In this document: positions 56,087 to 64,000 of the stretch, piece by piece
How positions within the stretch are numbered: the first letter of the stretch is position 1
How the letters are laid out: each line of letters starts with the position of its first letter
NCBI GenBank assembly: GCA_943788875.1
Contig: CALSSA010000001.1
Location: 1-64,000 of the forward strand
Length of the DNA: 64,000 bases
Source: an uncultured Pseudomonadales bacterium
GTDB taxonomy: Bacteria; Pseudomonadota; Gammaproteobacteria; Pseudomonadales; Porticoccaceae
Direction: 5' to 3'
The notes under the pieces: model-generated
Databases searched by the model: none
Told to the model about the DNA's origin: nothing
What the model saw: only the letters and a program-made list of their open reading frames with translations
Program-made: the position numbers and the translations under genes

Positions 56087-57284
56087 CTATAAGGAAAGCT
56101 TGGTCTTAACTCTGGCAAAAGCTTGCAGAGCAAACTCCAAATCATCCTGACTAAGTGCAGCCGACATCTGGGTGCGGATGCGCGCACTGCCCTTGGGAAC
56201 CACCGGAAAAGAGAAGGCCACTACATAGATACCCTGCTCCAGCATAGCTGCAGCAAACTGGCTAGCTAGTGCCGCATCGTCCAGCATAATTGGTACGATA
56301 GGGTGCTCCCCATCCAAGCAACCTAAAGCCCAACTTTAGCAACCCCTCTCGGAAGAATGCCGTGTTGGTCGCCAGTGTATCCTGCAGCTCAGTTGATTCA
56401 GATACCAGCTCGAGGGCCTTAATGGCTCCTGCCACTACCGGAGGGGCCACTGTGTTCGAAAACAGGTAAGGCCTTGAGCGTTGGCGCAGTAATTCAACGA
56501 CCTGTGAGCTGGCACTGGTATAGCCGCCACTGCCTCCACCCAATGCCTTGCCTAGAGTCCCGGTAATAATATCCACACGGTCCATACAGCCTCGCAATTC
56601 ATGGGTACCGCGACCATTGGCGCCGACAAAGCCGGTGGCATGGCAGTCATCAAAATGCACCATGGCCTGATACCTGTCCGCCAGATCACAGATCTCATCC
56701 AGCCGCGCTATGCTGCCATCCATGGAGAACACGCCATCTGTGGTGATCAGTTTAAAACGCGCGCCAGCCACCTCAGCAGCCTGCAGCTGCGCCTCTAAAT
56801 CGGCCATATCATTATTGCGATAGCGGAAGCGCTTAGCCTTGCACAGACGCACACCGTCAATAATACTGGCATGATTTAAGGCATCACTGATCACCGCGTC
56901 CTCTGGTCCAAGAAGAGTTTCAAACAGACCACCATTGGCATCAAAACAGGACGGATAGAGAATCGTATCCTCGGTACCCAGAAATTCACTGAGCCGCGTT
57001 TCAAGCTGTTTGTGCACTGTCTGGGTGCCACAGATAAAGCGCACTGAGGCTAGGCCATAGCCCCACTCGTCAAGACCAATTCTGGCTGCAGCATTAACCT
57101 CGGGGTGCTGGGCCAAGCCTAAATAATTGTTGGCACAGAGATTAATAAGCTCAGTACTGCCCTGAACCCCAACTCTGGCGCCCTGAGGTGTAGTAATCTC
57201 GCGTTCGATCTTATACAGCCCGGCATCTCGGATGCTCTTTAGCTCTGCAGCCAGATGATGTTGAAATTCTGCGTCCACTTTCAA
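56087..57284 (-). pseudogene. kbl: 2-amino-3-ketobutyrate CoA ligase, frameshifted
   Basis: The first frame (57284 to 56262) encodes 340 residues with the PLP lysine in [10 protein letters not shown] (K246), [10 protein letters not shown] and the family N terminus. After KLGFRLL the frame goes wrong (GWGAPYRTN) and stops. The second frame, from about 56317, resumes with [11 protein letters not shown] and runs to [20 protein letters not shown] and the true end. One extra base near 56318-56322 would restore a normal 398-residue enzyme. The enzyme cleaves 2-amino-3-ketobutyrate to glycine and acetyl-CoA after threonine dehydrogenase. Either a real inactivating mutation or a sequencing error. Confidence 0.85.
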
Positions 57285-57290
57285 TACTCC

Positions 57291-58316
57291 CTATTGCCAG
57301 TTAAGTATGACTTTACTGGCTTGACCTGCATTCATCGCATCAAAGCCCGCCTGAAAATCTTTATAACCCAAGCGATGGGTAATCACAGCTGAAATATCCA
57401 GACCGGACTCAATCATCACTGACATTTTGTACCAGGTTTCATACATCTCGCGGCCATAAATCCCCTTTAGCGTAAGCATATTAAAAATCACCTGACTCCA
57501 GTCAATCGCCAATTCACCACTGGGGATACCCAATATCGCCACTTTGCCGCCGTGACACATATTGGCCAGCAAATCAGCAAAGCCGGCGGGATTACCTGAC
57601 ATTTCCAGCCCAACATCAAAGCCTTCACTCATACCCAGCGCCGCCTGCACATCAGTTAAGTTTTCTGTGCGCACATCAACTATGCAACTGGCACCCAATG
57701 TTCGAGCCATCTCCAGACGTTGGGGATTAACATCTGTAATCACCACATGTCTAGCACCTGCATGTTTACACACTGCTGCCGCCATGGCGCCGATCGGCCC
57801 TGCACCAGTAATTAATACATCCTCACCTAGCAGGTCATATTGCAATGCCGTGTGCACGGCATTGCCCAGAGGATCGAATAGTGCAGCGATATCTAAATCA
57901 ATACCTGGGCTGTGTTCCCACACATTCGACATGGGCAGGGCCACATATTCAGCAAATGCGCCGGCCCGATCAACGCCGACCCCACTGGTCTGGGCACAGA
58001 GATGACGCCGCCCCGCCAGACAGTTGCGGCAGCGACCACAGACCACATGTCCTTCACCGGATACGATTTGACCCTCGTGAAAATCATTGACATTGGAGCC
58101 CACATCGACGATCTCGCCGACAAACTCATGGCCCACCACCATGGGCACCGGTATGGTCGACTGAGCCCAAGCATCCCAGTTATAGATATGCATATCTGTA
58201 CCACAGATGGCGGTGCGATTTATTTTTATTAACACATCATTAATGCCAATTTCAGGCTCGGGCACGTCTTCGAGCCACAGTCCTTTCTCTGCATGCTTTT
58301 TAACCAGCGCTTTCAT
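57291..58316 (-). CDS. tdh: L-threonine 3-dehydrogenase
   Basis: This 341-residue zinc enzyme, identical in length to E. coli Tdh, oxidises threonine to 2-amino-3-ketobutyrate. Catalytic zinc ligands C38 and H63/E64 (VVGHE) and the structural zinc cysteines C93, C96, C99 and C107 are present, as is the NAD motif [11 protein letters not shown] chose the ATG giving [10 protein letters not shown] rather than a TTG 18 bp upstream. kbl follows by 6 bp. An XRE-cupin regulator is transcribed divergently. Confidence 0.95.
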   Translation of the reverse strand: MKALVKKHAEKGLWLEDVPEPEIGINDVLIKINRTAICGTDMHIYNWDAWAQSTIPVPMVVGHEFVGEIVDVGSNVNDFHEGQIVSGEGHVVCGRCRNCLAGRRHLCAQTSGVGVDRAGAFAEYVALPMSNVWEHSPGIDLDIAALFDPLGNAVHTALQYDLLGEDVLITGAGPIGAMAAAVCKHAGARHVVITDVNPQRLEMARTLGASCIVDVRTENLTDVQAALGMSEGFDVGLEMSGNPAGFADLLANMCHGGKVAILGIPSGELAIDWSQVIFNMLTLKGIYGREMYETWYKMSVMIESGLDISAVITHRLGYKDFQAGFDAMNAGQASKVILNWQ

Positions 58317-58335
58317 ATTGCTTTTACCTGACAAA

Positions 58336-58373
58336 TGTCTACTATAGGAGAAATTATTCTATTATCGTAGACA
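58336..58373. promoter_or_regulatory. Inverted repeat, candidate operator for the XRE-cupin regulator
   Basis: TGTCTACTATA (58336-58346) and TATCGTAGACA (58363-58373) form an inverted repeat with 10 of 11 bases matching, 16 bp apart, in the divergent region between tdh and the regulator gene. It lies 19 bp upstream of the tdh ATG and would be well placed for repression. Confidence 0.5.
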
Positions 58374-58433
58374 GTATATTTCCCTTATGCAAGATTAATT
58401 TCTTATATAGAGGATAAATTCAGGAGCCGCACT

Positions 58434-59015
58434 ATGGCCAAACCATCAGAGAACCAGCTTGATAACACCAGCCTTGCGCTGGGCAATCGCGTGATAGAAC
58501 TGCGGAAAAAACATCAGCTGACATTAGACCAGCTGTCCTCCGCCTCTGGCGTCAGCCGGTCCATGCTCAGCCAGATTGAGCGCGGCCAGGCCAATCCCAC
58601 CTTAACGGTCACCTTCAGGATTGCTCAGGCTTTTGGCATGAATATTGGCGAATTGATCGATCAGCCCTGGGCCTCATCCAATATTGAGATTGTTCACGGG
58701 GAGGATAAGAGCAACCTGTTCCGCTCGGATAAAGAATGCCAGATAAAAACCCTGTCACCGCTGCATATTGAAAAATCTGTGGAGTTTTACGAACTGCGAA
58801 TCGCTCCCAGAGCCAGCCTGACCAGCGCGCCCCATTTTGAGGGCACTAAAGAATTGCTCACTATCACCAGCGGCTATGCAAAGTTGGTTTCTGGGGAGAG
58901 TGTCTGTGAACTGCGAGGTGGCGATTCAGCCCATTATCGGGCAGACCTCAACCACAGCATTGAGAACTGCGGTGATTGCGAGTTAATTTGTTATCTGGTG
59001 GTGACTAGCCCCTAG
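58434..59015 (+). CDS. XRE-family regulator with cupin domain
   Basis: This 193-residue protein has an N-terminal XRE helix-turn-helix (LTLDQLSSASGVSRSMLSQIERG, in residues 25-50) and a C-terminal cupin ligand-binding domain (about 115-190). It is divergent from tdh-kbl, with a shared intergenic region of 117 bp containing an inverted repeat. A role as a threonine- or glycine-responsive regulator of threonine degradation is a natural inference. Cupin metal ligands are partly retained (HF and H near 138 and 168). Confidence 0.85.
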   Translation: MAKPSENQLDNTSLALGNRVIELRKKHQLTLDQLSSASGVSRSMLSQIERGQANPTLTVTFRIAQAFGMNIGELIDQPWASSNIEIVHGEDKSNLFRSDKECQIKTLSPLHIEKSVEFYELRIAPRASLTSAPHFEGTKELLTITSGYAKLVSGESVCELRGGDSAHYRADLNHSIENCGDCELICYLVVTSP

Positions 59016-59020
59016 GAGGG

Positions 59021-60580
59021 TTATTCAGTTATTGGCTCGATATCGGGATAATTGTTTAAAGGCTTGAGCTCCACTGGGGGCAGCGCTTTCGGTTCAGCCT
59101 TTGGCTCCCCTTTAGGCTCCACCGCCGGCTCAAGAGTTGAATCCATTTCTGTATCTACCCTTGGCCCAATATCGAAATAAGCCAATCTATCTCCCATAAA
59201 TGTGCCAACAATAACCTGATTCAGGGTTTCCGTTTGAAACGGCAGCGCCACCGAGGGCAACCCAAACGGCTGCTGGGTAAATGACCAACGCTCAATCTCA
59301 GTGAGACTGCTGGCCTCCAATTTAGTAACCCTAAACGGCAGCGGACAGGGAGTACTTTCCTGGCAGGCCAGTACATCAAGAAGCGCATGATCCAGAGATG
59401 TCAGCCATAGATTCCCCTTATCCAAGACCAGATTGTCCAGCGCATCAGCATAAAAACTGTGCAGCACCTGACCCGTTATCACATCGATAGCACTGAGCTT
59501 ATCGGCAATATTAAACGCCACATACAGAATGTTATTAGCCTCATCGAAAACCACGCCATTGGGCTGGGAACCCTCTGTACCTGGCACCTGACTAAAGCCT
59601 GTATGATTATCCCAGTGCAATACATAGCCAGTGTCCTGCTTGGCTATCACTTGGTACAAAAAGTCTGTAGTGGTAAATTCATGGGAGTACATATGACTGA
59701 CAAAAAAGCTGCCATCCCTGAGTAGGCTAACATCATTGATAAAATTTTCTTCTGGCGCCACCACACAACCACGCCAGACTAGGCCCCATTTGATTAGCTT
59801 CGGTGACTTATCTACCGGAGCAGTATCCACTGCGATCAGCTCAAACATTTCAATTGATTCGGCGCCCATATGATTTACCACAGCCAACTGATAACGGCCA
59901 TCAGTGCGCTCCACAAGATCGATGCCATGGGGGCCAAAGGGGCTATCGGCTGTTTTCACACACTGACTATCACCCCAGGTATTGTCGGAATAGATAATCG
60001 CCAGAGGCACGGATAACTTAGTTTCGGCATGCACTAATGCAAGACTGCCCGGCCCAGCTTCACTTGAAGGACCAGAGCCCCCAAATTGGGATAGCAAGAT
60101 AAAGCGGTTATCTGGCGTGATCACCATATCTTCAGGATTATTAACGACACAGGATACCGACAATGTTGTGCCAGACTCGCAATTGGAAACATCAGGGATT
60201 GGTCCAATATAGGAGCGAGCAAAAACAAAAACAGCGAGCAGTAGAAATATCAACGCCAATGGAATGGCAATGGGGTAGTAATGCTTGATAAAAAAGCGCA
60301 GTCCTTTTTCCAATGCTGGGGTATCTACAACAAGAATGTAAAGTCCCTCCGCCATCAGTAACAAACCAATCACAAAGACGGCAATGCGAGCGCTGTAAAA
60401 ATACCAATCAGCAACACCAGCACCCCAGATCAGCAATGGCAGAGCGAGCAAAACCTCACCTGCCGCAATCAATCGCCAAGAGGCGAGAGACAGCAGCCAG
60501 TCAGTACATCTGACAGCCAGAGGCTTAAATGGCAGAAGCAAAGCAATAACAAGGAAACCAACAGCAACAGCAATATTCAA
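59021..60580 (-). CDS. Membrane-anchored paraoxonase/SMP-30-like beta-propeller protein
   Basis: This 519-residue protein has four N-terminal membrane helices (about 1-24, 33-55, 61-84 and 100-122), then a soluble beta-propeller domain (about 130-470). GPHGIDLVERTDGRYQLAVV followed by NH and later PEENFINDVSLLRDGSFFVS match the calcium-binding strands of paraoxonase/arylesterase proteins, and PNGVVFDEANNILYVA is a SMP-30-type blade. The C-terminal tail is a repetitive Pro/Glu/Lys stretch (EPKGEPKAEPKALPP) reminiscent of periplasm-spanning linkers. A hydrolase or lactonase role is inferred, not shown. Transcribed alone, convergent with the XRE gene. Confidence 0.7.
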   Translation of the reverse strand: MNIAVAVGFLVIALLLPFKPLAVRCTDWLLSLASWRLIAAGEVLLALPLLIWGAGVADWYFYSARIAVFVIGLLLMAEGLYILVVDTPALEKGLRFFIKHYYPIAIPLALIFLLLAVFVFARSYIGPIPDVSNCESGTTLSVSCVVNNPEDMVITPDNRFILLSQFGGSGPSSEAGPGSLALVHAETKLSVPLAIIYSDNTWGDSQCVKTADSPFGPHGIDLVERTDGRYQLAVVNHMGAESIEMFELIAVDTAPVDKSPKLIKWGLVWRGCVVAPEENFINDVSLLRDGSFFVSHMYSHEFTTTDFLYQVIAKQDTGYVLHWDNHTGFSQVPGTEGSQPNGVVFDEANNILYVAFNIADKLSAIDVITGQVLHSFYADALDNLVLDKGNLWLTSLDHALLDVLACQESTPCPLPFRVTKLEASSLTEIERWSFTQQPFGLPSVALPFQTETLNQVIVGTFMGDRLAYFDIGPRVDTEMDSTLEPAVEPKGEPKAEPKALPPVELKPLNNYPDIEPITE

Positions 60581-60670
60581 GACAGCCTCAGATCAGCAGA
60601 GATAATGGCGGAGAGCATAGCATAGAGCGGAGTAACTGCAGAGCTTGGGGCTCGATGGTGAAGTCAACAA

Positions 60671-61531
60671 TTAGTCGTCAAAGTCTACAAATCGCTTTTC
60701 CTGATCTTTTAACTCTTTAAGTATCGCAAGCTGCTGCAAGGTCAGACCACGAAATTTTACCCCACCCACCCTGATGCTATGGGTTAATCTAATATCTTCG
60801 CCGGTCAAGGGCTCAAAACCGCGCCGTCCAAAAGCGCGTACCAGGTACAGCATACTGGTGAGTCGAGCTTCTTTTTTATTGTTGGCATTGATAACTACCC
60901 AGGGAGATTTGTCGGAGGAGGTATGACTAAACATCTGTTCTTTAAAGCGGGTAAAAATCTCCCACTTCTTGCGCGCATAAAGATCATTCTCCGAGAACTT
61001 CCAATAGGTTAAAGGGTTGCTTAAGCGATCTTCAAATCTGATTAGCTGAGCCTCTTTGTCAATGGACAGGTAAAACTTGGTCAGCAGCAGGCCTTCTTCT
61101 ATACAAATGTGCTCCCACTCCAGAACTTTGTTCATAAAACGCTTATAACGAGCCTCTGAACAATAGCCCATGGTGGGCTCGATCAATGCCCGGGAATACC
61201 AAGATCGATCAAAGAAAACAATACCCCCGGGCTGAGGAAACTTGCTCTGGTAGCGTTTAAACCAATATCTGGACTCAGAGTCTGTGGGTATGCCAAAAGC
61301 ATTCACCTTAAAATGGGCCGGCATCAGATTTTCAGTGAAGCGCTTGATGGTCGATCCCTTGCCTGCCGCATCCCTGCCCTCAAAGATCACAACCAGTCTC
61401 TGCCTGTCGTTGACCAGACGCTGTTGAATTTTTAAAAGTTCTACTTGTAAGCGACGCTTTTCAACCTGATACTCATCTTCAGTAATGTGATGGTAAGGCG
61501 TTTCAAGAGTTTTAATTTTTTTGAGCTTCAT
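60671..61531 (-). CDS. ppk2: Polyphosphate kinase 2
   Basis: This 286-residue kinase moves phosphate between polyphosphate and nucleotides. The Walker A motif is GRDAAGKGST (52-61), with FFDRSWYSRAL as Walker B region near 105-115, and the lid region RFEDRLSNPLTYWKFSENDL. Single-domain PPK2 of about 290 residues fits class I (ADP-forming ATP) but the class cannot be decided by eye. It overlaps no neighbours and is divergent from the hydrolase gene by 98 bp. Confidence 0.94.
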   Translation of the reverse strand: MKLKKIKTLETPYHHITEDEYQVEKRRLQVELLKIQQRLVNDRQRLVVIFEGRDAAGKGSTIKRFTENLMPAHFKVNAFGIPTDSESRYWFKRYQSKFPQPGGIVFFDRSWYSRALIEPTMGYCSEARYKRFMNKVLEWEHICIEEGLLLTKFYLSIDKEAQLIRFEDRLSNPLTYWKFSENDLYARKKWEIFTRFKEQMFSHTSSDKSPWVVINANNKKEARLTSMLYLVRAFGRRGFEPLTGEDIRLTHSIRVGGVKFRGLTLQQLAILKELKDQEKRFVDFDD

Positions 61532-61629
61532 ACTGAGGTTATCTTTTGCTGCGGCAAAACTAACTCATCAATCACGCTAGCCAGAACCAATAACTTTGTT
61601 ATGACAGCCCCAAAGAGGCCTTTTAATAT

Positions 61630-62571
61630 ATGCATACTAAAAGTATAGACTTTAGCAGCGGCGATGCCGGAACATTGCACTATCATCAGTGGATGCCAAA
61701 GCAGCCTGTTGCCTGGTTGCACATTGTGCATGGCATGGCCGAACACAGTGCTCGTTATGCGGATGTGGCAGCGTTTCTCAACCAGCATGGAATTATGGTC
61801 ACTGCTGGAGACCATCGAGGTCATGGACTCACAGGAAGCTCTGCAGACAGTCTGTATCACTTTGGCGACCATAATGGCTGGAATCAGATGGTTGAAGATC
61901 AGTGGCAGCTCATCAGCCATATCGCCAAACAGCAGCAGTTGCCCTTGATTATTCTAGGCCACAGTATGGGTTCATTTATGGCCACTCGCTTCTGCCAGCT
62001 CTATGGGCGGCGACTGCCACAGGATTGTAACCAGCATCTCGCAGGTTTGGTTCTCTCAGGCTCCAACTATACGCCTCCTGCGGCATGCAAAATGATCTCT
62101 GGAGTAGCCTGGATTGAGCGTGCTCGGGTGGGTGGGCGCAATGTCAGTAATATTCTTGAACAGCTGTCATTTGGTGCCTTCAATCGCTCCTTTGCCCCTG
62201 TTCGCACTGAAAAGGACTGGCTGTCCAGAGACCATGAGACTGTTGATCGCTATATTGAGGACCCCTGGTGTGGTGGCGCTATAAGCACGCAGTCCTGGTT
62301 CGATTTTATTCAGGGGTTAGCCGATATTTTCAACCCCAGTGCGTTGAGCACAATCGATAACCACATGCCGGTTTTGCTATTTTCGGGGAGTCTGGATCCT
62401 GTCGGCGGTAAGGGCAAAGGAGTCATTAAACTGCAACAAGCGCTGCTCAGCGCGGGCATCGAGCAGGTCGATATAAAGCTATACAGTGAAGGTCGGCATG
62501 AAATGTTCAATGAGACAAACCGGGAAGAAGTTTATCAGGATCTACTCAGCTGGATAAAAACTTTGCAATAA
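61630..62571 (+). CDS. Alpha/beta hydrolase, monoacylglycerol-lipase-like
   Basis: This 313-residue serine hydrolase has the oxyanion segment HIVHGMAEHSARY near 31-43, the nucleophile elbow GHSMGSF (S112), an acid in FSGSLDPVGGKG and a final histidine in YSEGRHEMFNE. The hydrolase_4/PldB pattern indicates activity on lysophospholipids or monoacylglycerols. No signal peptide is seen. It is convergent with the H-NOX gene. Confidence 0.9.
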   Translation: MHTKSIDFSSGDAGTLHYHQWMPKQPVAWLHIVHGMAEHSARYADVAAFLNQHGIMVTAGDHRGHGLTGSSADSLYHFGDHNGWNQMVEDQWQLISHIAKQQQLPLIILGHSMGSFMATRFCQLYGRRLPQDCNQHLAGLVLSGSNYTPPAACKMISGVAWIERARVGGRNVSNILEQLSFGAFNRSFAPVRTEKDWLSRDHETVDRYIEDPWCGGAISTQSWFDFIQGLADIFNPSALSTIDNHMPVLLFSGSLDPVGGKGKGVIKLQQALLSAGIEQVDIKLYSEGRHEMFNETNREEVYQDLLSWIKTLQ

Positions 62572-62577
62572 TAGAGC

Positions 62578-63141
62578 CTAGGGTTTTGATGTCTCGGCAA
62601 TCTGCTGCGTCAACAAGAACCGCTCAGTAGAACCAGAGCCATCGCCAAGGGTTTCTCGTTTTACTATCACTTTTTCACCGTAATAAGCTGCACAGCCAAG
62701 AATTAACCCCTCTGCCACATCCCCCATACAGCGGGGCGACTGGTACAGGAGCTCTATAGTTTTTTCACTGGTTCTCTTGACGTCAAACTTTGGAGGTCTG
62801 GCTCCGGGATAGAGTTTTTTAACTTCTGCATGGATAAAACTATCTATTTTTTCCAACAATTCAAAGGACGAATGTAAGTCCTTAAACAACTGGGGATAAG
62901 CGGCAATAAACTCGGCAAAATGATACATGCCGAAGCTCTTGGTCAAATTGGAGACTGACACATTGCTGCGCTCACTCAAGGATACAATTAAATCAATCAG
63001 TTCTCTGTGGGAATATTCGCCACTGGCGGTATAAATACCTCCATTGGAGGCAGCCGCATCCGAGATAATACTCTCGAGAACTTCCGGCCCGTATTGGGCC
63101 TCGACTAAATCCAAAAACGACTGGAATAACATCGCTTTCAT
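62578..63141 (-). CDS. H-NOX haem-based gas sensor protein
   Basis: This 187-residue protein matches the haem NO/O2-binding family: the N-terminal LFQSFLDLVEAQYGPEVL helix, the proximal histidine H104 in FIHAEVKKLYPGARPPKF, and the haem-propionate-binding YxSxR motif as YQSPR (133-137). Stand-alone H-NOX proteins usually control a neighbouring histidine kinase or cyclic-di-GMP enzyme, sensing NO at nanomolar levels. Neither type of partner is encoded within the window, so this one is an orphan. Length matches H-NOX (about 180-190). Confidence 0.9.
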   Translation of the reverse strand: MKAMLFQSFLDLVEAQYGPEVLESIISDAAASNGGIYTASGEYSHRELIDLIVSLSERSNVSVSNLTKSFGMYHFAEFIAAYPQLFKDLHSSFELLEKIDSFIHAEVKKLYPGARPPKFDVKRTSEKTIELLYQSPRCMGDVAEGLILGCAAYYGEKVIVKRETLGDGSGSTERFLLTQQIAETSKP

Positions 63142-63472
63142 ATTGCACCCTCTTAATTTTTTCTTTTATACAAAGAAGCATAGTATAAATCTGACAGAGT
63201 GCGGGCGAAATAGTTTTGTTTATGGATATCAGTAATTTTGTGGGTTTTGCGGATTTGGTTATGGTAATGATTGCTCGGCGGTGGCCACAGCGGGCAGGAT
63301 TTGATAGTAATAGCCTTTGGGCTATTACTACCCCGGCGGGGCTGCGTCGCTTCGCGACTTGTCCAAATTCCGCCGTAGGCGTAATTTGTGAACCTGGCGC
63401 TTTACGCTCAAATCCGCCGTTCCGGCGGTTAAATAAAAAAGGCCACCTACAAGGTGGCCTTTTTTATTTAAT
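63142..63472 (-). ncRNA. Structured tRNA-Pro downstream region with tRNA 3'-end relic
   Basis: Reading from tRNA-Pro on the minus strand: an intrinsic terminator (63435-63466), then hairpins CCGCCG-GAA-CGGCGG (63414-63428), AAATT-ACGCC-TAC-GGCGG-AATTT (63365-63387), GTCGC-GAA-GCGAC (63346-63358), CCCC-GCC-GGGG (63331-63341) and an 11-bp stem TAGTAATAGCC/GGCTATTACTA with a CAAA loop (63305-63330). Immediately after the last is TCAAATCCTGCC, a copy of 12 nt from the T-arm of tRNA-Pro, 190 bp from the original, ending in a CCA at 63283-63285. No ORF is seen. Role is inferred (see findings). Confidence 0.5.
63435..63466 (-). terminator. Intrinsic terminator of tRNA-Pro
   Basis: AAAAAAGGCCACC-TTGT-GGTGGCCTTTTTT hairpin, 7 nt after the tRNA 3' end on the minus strand. 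Confidence 0.9.
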
Positions 63473-63549
63473 TGGTCGGGACGGCAGGATTTGAACCTGC
63501 GACCACTACACCCCCAGTGTAGTGCGCTACCAGGCTGCGCTACGCCCCG
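63473..63549 (-). tRNA. tRNA-Pro(GGG)
   Basis: A 77-nt cloverleaf on the minus strand with acceptor arms CGGGGCG / CGTCCCG, anticodon loop CTGGGGG with anticodon GGG, T arm GCAGG-TTCAAAT-CCTGC and encoded CCA. It follows the MerR-type gene, the normal place for tRNA-Pro after ihfA in many gammaproteobacteria. Confidence 0.96.
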
Positions 63550-63624
63550 ATTTGAGAGCCGCAATGATACAGGCTAGGCATGTTTTTGCAACAAATTTGG
63601 TGAGTTTCAAATGAGCGATTGTTA

Positions 63625-63978
63625 TCAGCTCAGGGCGTCTAGAATATCTTCCAACTCAACAATGGTTTGCTCTAGAAGTTGGTTGTACGGGGTTTGCTCT
63701 TGTTTGGCGGGTTCACCATCCAGGCGCTGACGGGCACCGCCAATGGTAAACCCATGTTCATAGAGCAAGGAGCGGATCTGGCGAATCAGTACTACATCCT
63801 GACGCTGATAGTAGCGGCGATTACCCCTGCGCTTAACTGGATTTAAACTCGGAAATTCCTGCTCCCAATAACGTAACACATGGGGCTTCACCGCACAGAG
63901 TTCGCTGACCTCACCAATGGTGAAGTAGCGTTTACCCGGAATGGTGGGAAGTTCGTTGTTGTTACTTGGTTCCAGCAT
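63625..63978 (-). CDS. MerR-family transcriptional regulator
   Basis: This 117-residue protein has a MerR winged helix (YFTIGEVSELCAVKPHVLRY, residues 19-38) followed by REWEQEF-type WEQEFPSLNPVKRRGNRRYY, but no C-terminal effector domain like those of metal sensors; only about 30 residues follow the linker helix. It is the short MerR protein commonly found after ihfA. Ligand and target are unknown. The ATG overlaps the end of ihfA by 17 bp. Confidence 0.88.
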   Translation of the reverse strand: MLEPSNNNELPTIPGKRYFTIGEVSELCAVKPHVLRYWEQEFPSLNPVKRRGNRRYYQRQDVVLIRQIRSLLYEHGFTIGGARQRLDGEPAKQEQTPYNQLLEQTIVELEDILDALS

Positions 63979-64000
63979 AGTTCTCTACTCGAGCCTTTAG
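63962..64000 (-). CDS. ihfA: Integration host factor alpha, last 12 residues
   Basis: The right edge holds 12 sense codons and a stop on the minus strand encoding LKARVENYAGTK, which matches the C terminus of IHF-alpha (LKxRVEN). The gene continues beyond the window; IHF-alpha bends DNA with IHF-beta. Overlap with merR by 17 bp is seen. Confidence 0.75.
   Translation of the reverse strand, partial: LKARVENYAGTK

Overview
The window looks like a chromosomal segment of a marine-type gammaproteobacterium, probably close to the Cellvibrionales/SAR92 group. Three things suggest this: the metZ-purF-cvpA-dedD-folC-accD-trpF-truA-fimV-asd-leuD-leuC order resembles Pseudomonas, the dnaX and SRP RNA genes are gammaproteobacterial in form, and an AlkB-type alkane hydroxylase sits beside a large TonB-dependent receptor. 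The lineage is inferred from synteny and protein families; no 16S gene is present.

Layout. 1-8,800: start of ubiX, a FadD-like acyl-CoA ligase, a VWA/MoxR pair, a POT peptide transporter, a 30-residue membrane peptide, a retinol-saturase-like flavoprotein and the ycgN/ycgL genes. 8,790-13,000: RNA and DNA housekeeping (rnd, recR, ybaB, dnaX with an intact programmed frameshift signal, SRP RNA). 13,149-18,282: a complete oligopeptide ABC importer with a fused double ATPase. 18,522-32,803: msrA and a long minus-strand biosynthetic block (metZ, purF, cvpA, dedD, folC, accD, trpF, truA, fimV, asd, leuD, leuC), with a divergent LysR gene. 34,039-42,661: PreP-like protease, cmoA, aldehyde dehydrogenase, slyX, cmoB, alanine dehydrogenase and its divergent Lrp-type regulator.

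42,752-49,000 is accessory in character. tRNA-Arg(ACG) is followed by 3.7 tandem copies of a roughly 179-bp unit that starts with the last 19 nt of the tRNA and carries an intrinsic terminator plus a series of perfect hairpins. After it come secreted or lipoprotein genes of unknown function, one frameshifted gene and gene fragments. 49,511-63,141 holds a DUF1244 protein, cysteine synthase, CIA30-like and TIGR03643-like proteins, alkB, a TonB receptor, the threonine-degradation pair kbl (frameshifted) and tdh with an XRE-cupin regulator, a membrane-anchored paraoxonase-like propeller, PPK2, a lipase-like hydrolase and an orphan H-NOX haem sensor. The right edge has tRNA-Pro(GGG), a MerR-type gene and the last codons of ihfA.

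The observation most worth following is that the two tRNA genes, about 20 kb apart and unrelated in sequence, share one downstream architecture: intrinsic terminator, short hairpins, one 10-11 bp hairpin, then a relic of the tRNA 3' end, with a period of 179-190 bp. It resembles the tyrT/rtT repeats of E. coli and could be a processed small-RNA family or a series of tRNA-targeting mini-elements.
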